This document shows positions 60,143-64,000 of a stretch of DNA of 64,000 nucleotides, one piece after another. The notes under the pieces were generated by a model. The model was not told the origin of the DNA and made no database searches. It saw only the letters and a list, made by a program, of their open reading frames with translations. Both the position numbers and the translations under genes were made by a program. Position 1 is the first letter of the stretch, and each line of letters starts with the position of its first letter. The stretch spans positions 3,658,001 through 3,722,000 of the forward strand of contig NZ_CP108025.1 of assembly GCF_041435095.1 (NCBI RefSeq), in the 5' to 3' direction. This DNA is from Kitasatospora sp. NBC_00315. Lineage in GTDB: Bacteria > Actinomycetota > Actinomycetes > Streptomycetales > Streptomycetaceae.

Positions 60143-61177
60143 GTGCCTGCCGAGCTGCCCACCGCGCTTCTCCCGGAGGTGGCGTCCTGGCTGCGCCGCC
60201 GCTCCTGGAGCGCGGCCGACCGTCCGGTGCACAGCCTCCTCGCCGCCAAGCGGGCGGCCGGGCCGGCCGGAACGATCAGCGTGGTCCTGCCCGCCCTCGA
60301 CGAGGAGGCCACCGTCGGGGACATCGTCCGGGTGATCCGCCGGGAGCTGATGGAGCGGGTGCCGCTGGTCGACGAGCTGGTCGTGGTCGACTCCGGGTCG
60401 GCGGACGACACCGCCGGGGCCGCCGCCGCCGCGGGCGCCCGGGTGGTGCACCGGGACGCGATACTGCCCCGGCTGCCCGCCGAACCCGGCAAGGGCGAGG
60501 TGCTCTGGCGCTCGCTGCTGGTCACCTCCGGCGAGATCGTCTGCTTCGTCGACGCCGACCTGCGCGAGTTCGACCCGGCCTTCGTCTCGGGCATCGTCGG
60601 CCCGCTGCTCACCGAGCCGGGCCTCCAGCTGGTCAAGGCGATGTACGACCGCCCGCTCACGCCGGCCGGCGGCGGCGCCGAGGGCGCCGTCGGCCCGGTG
60701 GACCCGGTCGGCGGCGGCCGGGTCACCGAGCTGGTCGCCCGGCCGCTGCTCAACCTCCACTGGCCCGAGCTGGCGGGCTTCGTCCAACCGCTGGGCGGCG
60801 AGTACGCGGCCCGCCGCTCGCTGCTGGAGCGGCTGCCCTTCCCGACCGGGTACGGCGTCGAACTCGGCCTGCTGGTGGACGCCCTGGAGACGGCCGGCCT
60901 GGACGCGCTGGCCCAGGTCGACGTGGGCGTGCGCCGCCACCGCCACCAGGACAGCCAGGCGCTGGGCCGGATGGCCGCGACCATCTACCGCACCGCCCTG
61001 GAGCGGCTGGACCGCAGCCACCGCCTGAAGGCCGGCGAGGATCTGGTGCACCCGCTGCTCACCCAGTTCACCCGGACCGGGGACGGCTTCGCCCCGCAGA
61101 CCCACCGGGTGGGAGCGGTCGAGCGGCCCCCGATGCGCACCGTCGCCGAGTATGCGGGCCGTCACACCACGCGATAG
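60143..61177 (+). CDS. gpgS: Glucosyl-3-phosphoglycerate synthase (GT81)
   Basis: A 344-residue GT-A-fold glycosyltransferase: ISVVLPALDEEATVGDIV, LVVVDSGSADDTAGAA, the metal-binding VCFVDADLREF and QPLGGEYAARRSLLERLPF, then GYGVELGLLVDAL. GpgS transfers glucose from UDP-glucose to 3-phosphoglycerate, the first step to glucosylglycerate and, in mycobacteria, methylglucose lipopolysaccharide. GTG 60143 lies 7 nt after AAGGAG; a GTG 6 bp earlier is too close. It is followed by otsA after 38 bp. Confidence 0.9.
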   Translation: MPAELPTALLPEVASWLRRRSWSAADRPVHSLLAAKRAAGPAGTISVVLPALDEEATVGDIVRVIRRELMERVPLVDELVVVDSGSADDTAGAAAAAGARVVHRDAILPRLPAEPGKGEVLWRSLLVTSGEIVCFVDADLREFDPAFVSGIVGPLLTEPGLQLVKAMYDRPLTPAGGGAEGAVGPVDPVGGGRVTELVARPLLNLHWPELAGFVQPLGGEYAARRSLLERLPFPTGYGVELGLLVDALETAGLDALAQVDVGVRRHRHQDSQALGRMAATIYRTALERLDRSHRLKAGEDLVHPLLTQFTRTGDGFAPQTHRVGAVERPPMRTVAEYAGRHTTR

Positions 61178-61215
61178 GGGGTTTGGGGGCACCGGCCCAC
61201 GGCAAGGTTCCAACC

Positions 61216-62685
61216 ATGGGCGATCTCACGACGGTACGTTCGAGTCCGACCGGCAGCGCCCCCGTCCTGGTGGCCTCCAACCGGGGCCCGGTGTCCTTCA
61301 CCCGGCAGGGCGACGGCACGCTGAGCCTGCGCCGGGGCGGCGGCGGCCTCGTGTCGGGGCTGTCCGCCATCGACGACCCCTCGGCGGTCTGGGTCTGCGC
61401 GGCGCTCGGCGACGCCGACCGGGCGGCCGCGCGCGAGGCGCCCGAGGGGCGCCTGGACCGGGCCGGCCACGACGTCGGCGGACAGGCCGTCCGGATGCTG
61501 GACATCGATCCCGACACCTTCGCGCGGGCCTACAACGGCGTCGCCAACTCCACCCTGTGGTTCGTCCACCACCTGCTGTACGCGACGCCGACCGAACCCG
61601 CCTTCGACGCCGGCTTCCGGACCGAGTGGGCGGCGTACGAGGCCTACAACGCCGCCTTCGCCGACGCGCTCGCCGCCGAGGCCGCCCCCGGCGCGGCCGT
61701 CCTGGTGCAGGACTACCACCTCTCGCTGGTGCCCGCGCTGCTCCGGGCCCGGCGCCCCGACCTGCGGATCGGGCACTTCTCGCACACGCCGTGGGCGCCG
61801 CCGGACTACTACCGGATGCTGCCGGACGACGTCGCCGAGGCCGTCCTGACCGGCATCCTCGGCGCCGACCGGGCCGCCTTCCTGACCCGCCGCTGGGCCA
61901 CCGCCTTCGCGGACTGCTGCGCGGACGTGCTCGGCGCCGAGGTGGACCACGAGGCGCTCACCGTGACGCACGCGGGGCGCACCACCCGGCTCGGCGTGCA
62001 CGCACTGGGCGCCGACGCCGACTTCCTGCGCGAGCGCTCGCACCGCCCCGACGTCGACGAGCGCCTCGCCGCGCTGCGGGAGGCGGTCGGGGATCGCCGC
62101 ACGATCGTCCGGGTCGACCGCACCGAGCTCAGCAAGAACATCGTCCGCGGCCTGCTCGCCTACCGGCACCTGCTGCGCACCCGGCCCGAGTGGCTCGGCC
62201 GGGTCGTGCACATCGCCTTCGCCTACCCCTCACGGACCGACCTCGCCGAGTACCGCGCGTACACCGCATCGGTGGAGCGGATCGCCGGGGAGATCAACGC
62301 CGAGTTCGCCGCCGACGGCTGGCAGCCGCTGATCCTGCACGTCGACGACGACTTCCCGCGCTCGCTGGCCGCCTACCGGCTGGCCGACGTCGCCCTGGTC
62401 AACCCGATCCGGGACGGCATGAACCTGGTGGCCAAGGAGGTCCCGGTGGTCTCCGACGCCGGCTGCGCCCTGGTCCTCTCCCGGGAGGCCGGCGCCCACG
62501 CGGAGCTCGCGGACGACGCGATCACCGTCAACCCGTACGACGTGATCGCCACCGCGCAGGCCCTGCACACCGCGCTGGTCATGCCGGAGGCCGAGCGCAC
62601 CGAGCGCACCAAGCGGCTCGCCGCGGCGGCCACCGCGCTGCCGCCGCAGCAGTGGTTCCTGGACCAGCTCGACGCGCTGCGCTGA
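61216..62685 (+). CDS. otsA: Trehalose-6-phosphate synthase
   Basis: A 489-residue GT20 protein: LVASNRGPVSF at the start with the Gly-rich RRGGGGLVSGLSAI, WFVHHLLYATP, VLVQDYHLSLVPALLRARRPD, GHFSHTPWAP, VDRTELSKNIVRGL and PIRDGMNLVAKEV. It joins glucose to glucose-6-phosphate. Length and motifs are complete. AAGG precedes the ATG. The GT20 set is slightly divergent from Escherichia coli OtsA but matches the streptomycete form. It converges on otsB. Confidence 0.93.
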   Translation: MGDLTTVRSSPTGSAPVLVASNRGPVSFTRQGDGTLSLRRGGGGLVSGLSAIDDPSAVWVCAALGDADRAAAREAPEGRLDRAGHDVGGQAVRMLDIDPDTFARAYNGVANSTLWFVHHLLYATPTEPAFDAGFRTEWAAYEAYNAAFADALAAEAAPGAAVLVQDYHLSLVPALLRARRPDLRIGHFSHTPWAPPDYYRMLPDDVAEAVLTGILGADRAAFLTRRWATAFADCCADVLGAEVDHEALTVTHAGRTTRLGVHALGADADFLRERSHRPDVDERLAALREAVGDRRTIVRVDRTELSKNIVRGLLAYRHLLRTRPEWLGRVVHIAFAYPSRTDLAEYRAYTASVERIAGEINAEFAADGWQPLILHVDDDFPRSLAAYRLADVALVNPIRDGMNLVAKEVPVVSDAGCALVLSREAGAHAELADDAITVNPYDVIATAQALHTALVMPEAERTERTKRLAAAATALPPQQWFLDQLDALR

Positions 62686-62714
62686 GCCGGGCCGGGCCGG
62701 CGGCCCGGCCCGGC
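62686..62714. terminator. Bidirectional terminator between otsA and otsB
   Basis: GCCGGGCCGGGCCG pairs with GGCCCGGCCCGGC around a 2-3 nt loop directly after the otsA stop. Confidence 0.7.
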
Positions 62715-62732
62715 CCGGCCCGGCCGCCCGGG

Positions 62733-63578
62733 TCAGCGGCCTTCGATCCGCTCCGCCAGCGCCCGCGCGAGCGCGACCACGCCGGCCGGGCCGGGGACCA
62801 CCAGGTCCGCCCGGTCGGCGATCTCGGGAACGGCCGGCTCACCGTCCGCGGCGCTGCACACCAGCAGACCGGGCACGCCCTCGCCGCGGAGCTTCTCGAC
62901 CGCGGCGAAGGCCGCGAGGTCGCCCAGGTCGTCCCCGGCGTAGAGCACCGAGCGGGCGCCCCGCTCCCGCAGGAAGGCGGTCAGCGCGGCGCCCTTGTCG
63001 ATGCCCGGGGGGCGCAGTTCCAGCACCAGCCGACCGGGCTCCACCAGCAGGCCGTGGTCGGCGGCCAGGCCGGCCAGCGGCTCGCGCAGCAGTTCCAGCG
63101 CCGCTTCGGGCGCGGCGGCGCGGCGGGTGTGCACGGCCAGCGCCCTGCCCTTGTCCTCCACCCAGGTGCCGGGCGGCGCTCCCGCGCCCTCCAGCCACTG
63201 CTCCAGCAGCGGCCGCAGAGCCAGCACCCCCGGGTGCGGCGCGGGGGCCCTGACCTCGCTGCTGGCGGAGTCCCAGCGCTCCACCCCGTACTGGCCGAGC
63301 ACGACCAGGCCGGGCACCTGGGCGAAGCCGCCCAACTCGACCGCCAGGGCGGCCGGCCGGCCGGTGAGCACCAGCACCGAGTCGACCCGCGGGGCCAGCG
63401 CGGCGAGCGCGGCGGCGGCGTCGGGGTGGGCACGGGCCCGGGTCGGGTCGGGGACGATCGGGGAGAGCGTGCCGTCGAAGTCGAAGGTGAGGACGGCCCC
63501 GCCGGGGTCGGCGAGCAGGGCCGCCAGCCCGTCCCGCCCGGCGGTCGTTCGGGGCTGCGGCAAGTCGGTGATGGCCAT
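62733..63578 (-). CDS. otsB: Trehalose-6-phosphate phosphatase
   Basis: A 281-residue HAD-superfamily enzyme. Motif I is LTFDFDGTLSPIV (catalytic Asp near 33), motif II is VLTGRPA, and motif IV is VLYAGDDLGDLAAF. The cap segment between (VEDKGRALAVHTR) is typical of OtsB. It dephosphorylates trehalose-6-phosphate. Its ATG has only a weak upstream GGTCCGAAC sequence. It converges with otsA, so the pair is not one operon, though both steps are clustered. Confidence 0.93.
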   Translation of the reverse strand: MAITDLPQPRTTAGRDGLAALLADPGGAVLTFDFDGTLSPIVPDPTRARAHPDAAAALAALAPRVDSVLVLTGRPAALAVELGGFAQVPGLVVLGQYGVERWDSASSEVRAPAPHPGVLALRPLLEQWLEGAGAPPGTWVEDKGRALAVHTRRAAAPEAALELLREPLAGLAADHGLLVEPGRLVLELRPPGIDKGAALTAFLRERGARSVLYAGDDLGDLAAFAAVEKLRGEGVPGLLVCSAADGEPAVPEIADRADLVVPGPAGVVALARALAERIEGR

Positions 63579-63696
63579 GTTCGGACCCTACCCACGGCTC
63601 CCCGGAGCACACCGCGACGCACCGCGGGGCACCGCCGGTGCGCCGTCCGGGGCCGGCGCCACGGCTCTCCACCGCCCACCCGTCCGTGGGCAGGCT

Positions 63697-63924
63697 CTAG
63701 CGGGCCGCCCGCTTGCGCTCGCGGATCCGGCGCAGCCGGTTGATCAGCAGCGGGTCGTGGGCGAGGGCCTCCGGGCGGTCCAGCAGGGCGTTGAGCAGCT
63801 GGTAGTACCGGGTGCCGGAGAGTCCGAGCTCCTCCCGGACGGCCCGTTCCTTGGCGCCGGCCGTCCGCCAGGGCCTGGCCTCCAGGGCCAGCACGGCGAG
63901 CTCCCGCTCGTCGAGCTCCGCCAT
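63697..63924 (-). CDS. DUF3263 small protein
   Basis: A 75-residue protein: LDERELAVLALEARPWRTAGAKERAV, then the core REELGLSGTRYYQLLNALLD and basic RLRRIRERKRAAR. This is the DUF3263 helix-turn-helix-like family of actinobacteria, possibly DNA-binding. GGAGG lies 8 nt before ATG 63924; a longer start at 63981 has no such site. It lies upstream of otsB on the same strand, 118 bp away. Confidence 0.9.
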   Translation of the reverse strand: MAELDERELAVLALEARPWRTAGAKERAVREELGLSGTRYYQLLNALLDRPEALAHDPLLINRLRRIRERKRAAR

Positions 63925-64000
63925 CGCCGCCACCTCCGCGTCCGCCCGGGCCGCCGGGTGCGGGCCCCTACGAGGTGTCATTCTCCCCCGCCGGTCCGAC

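Overview
The window is very GC-rich, with strong GC bias at third codon positions, GTG and TTG starts and GGAGG-type ribosome sites. Its gene set is typical of a Streptomycetaceae actinomycete (Streptomyces or Kitasatospora): DUF397/XRE regulatory pairs, DUF3027, DUF2530, DUF2771, the futalosine menaquinone genes mqnB and mqnD, groEL2 with tandem CIRCE elements, and glucosyl-3-phosphoglycerate synthase next to otsA and otsB. Most of it looks like chromosomal core. The genus cannot be fixed from this sequence alone. I recognised no rRNA, tRNA or CRISPR array.

Layout. 1-1251: a WXG100-like/CpnT-like secretion protein coupled to a polymorphic-toxin-like gene cut by the window edge. 1561-10581: mixed metabolic and regulatory genes: a VOC protein, an MHYT sensor, an orphan HypX-like protein, a SLATT-type membrane protein, an MFS exporter with divergent TetR repressor and clear operator repeats, a small HTH operon behind a double palindrome, and a VOC/AraC pair. 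10690-26169: housekeeping genes: cutA, an AzgA-type purine permease, a CtpE-like P-type ATPase, a sacsin/Hsp90-like giant protein, DUF3027, an MFS protein, DUF2771, mqnB-mqnD, a cold-shock-domain protein and a HAD phosphatase. 26240-30309: an iron-box-controlled siderophore ABC importer. 30334-32737: a whiJ-like regulatory locus (ATP-binding protein, XRE regulator, DUF397).

32738-40720 is an insertion-sequence island. A decayed protein kinase 5' end lies on its left. Two identical 1,659-bp IS1380-family elements sit in inverted orientation, each with its own 5-bp target duplication (TTCAG and CTCAG). Between them are a HigBA-type toxin-antitoxin pair and an AAA+ ATPase gene split by a second, different 1,661-bp IS1380-family element with a 4-bp CTAG duplication. 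Removing that element restores the ATPase frame exactly (404 codons).

40722-54902: a lipoprotein L,D-transpeptidase, a membrane-anchored HTH protein behind a cluster of five CTGGGACG sites, the XPB helicase and its helicase-associated/WYL partner, HelD, CutC, a PadR/membrane-protein pair and an HD-domain protein. 54969-63924: groEL2 with CIRCE, a cold-shock protein, thrC preceded by a SAM-I riboswitch and followed by a MoaD/ThiS sulfur carrier ending in Gly-Gly-Cys, then gpgS, otsA, otsB and a DUF3263 gene.

How the genes cooperate. mqnB and mqnD act in menaquinone synthesis. The four siderophore genes form one importer. otsA and otsB make trehalose, and gpgS starts glucosylglycerate synthesis. 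thrC and the sulfur carrier form one operon that should respond to S-adenosylmethionine. The strongest items for follow-up are the thrC riboswitch, the GGC-ending sulfur carrier, the split ATPase with its TA module, and the unassigned operator clusters.
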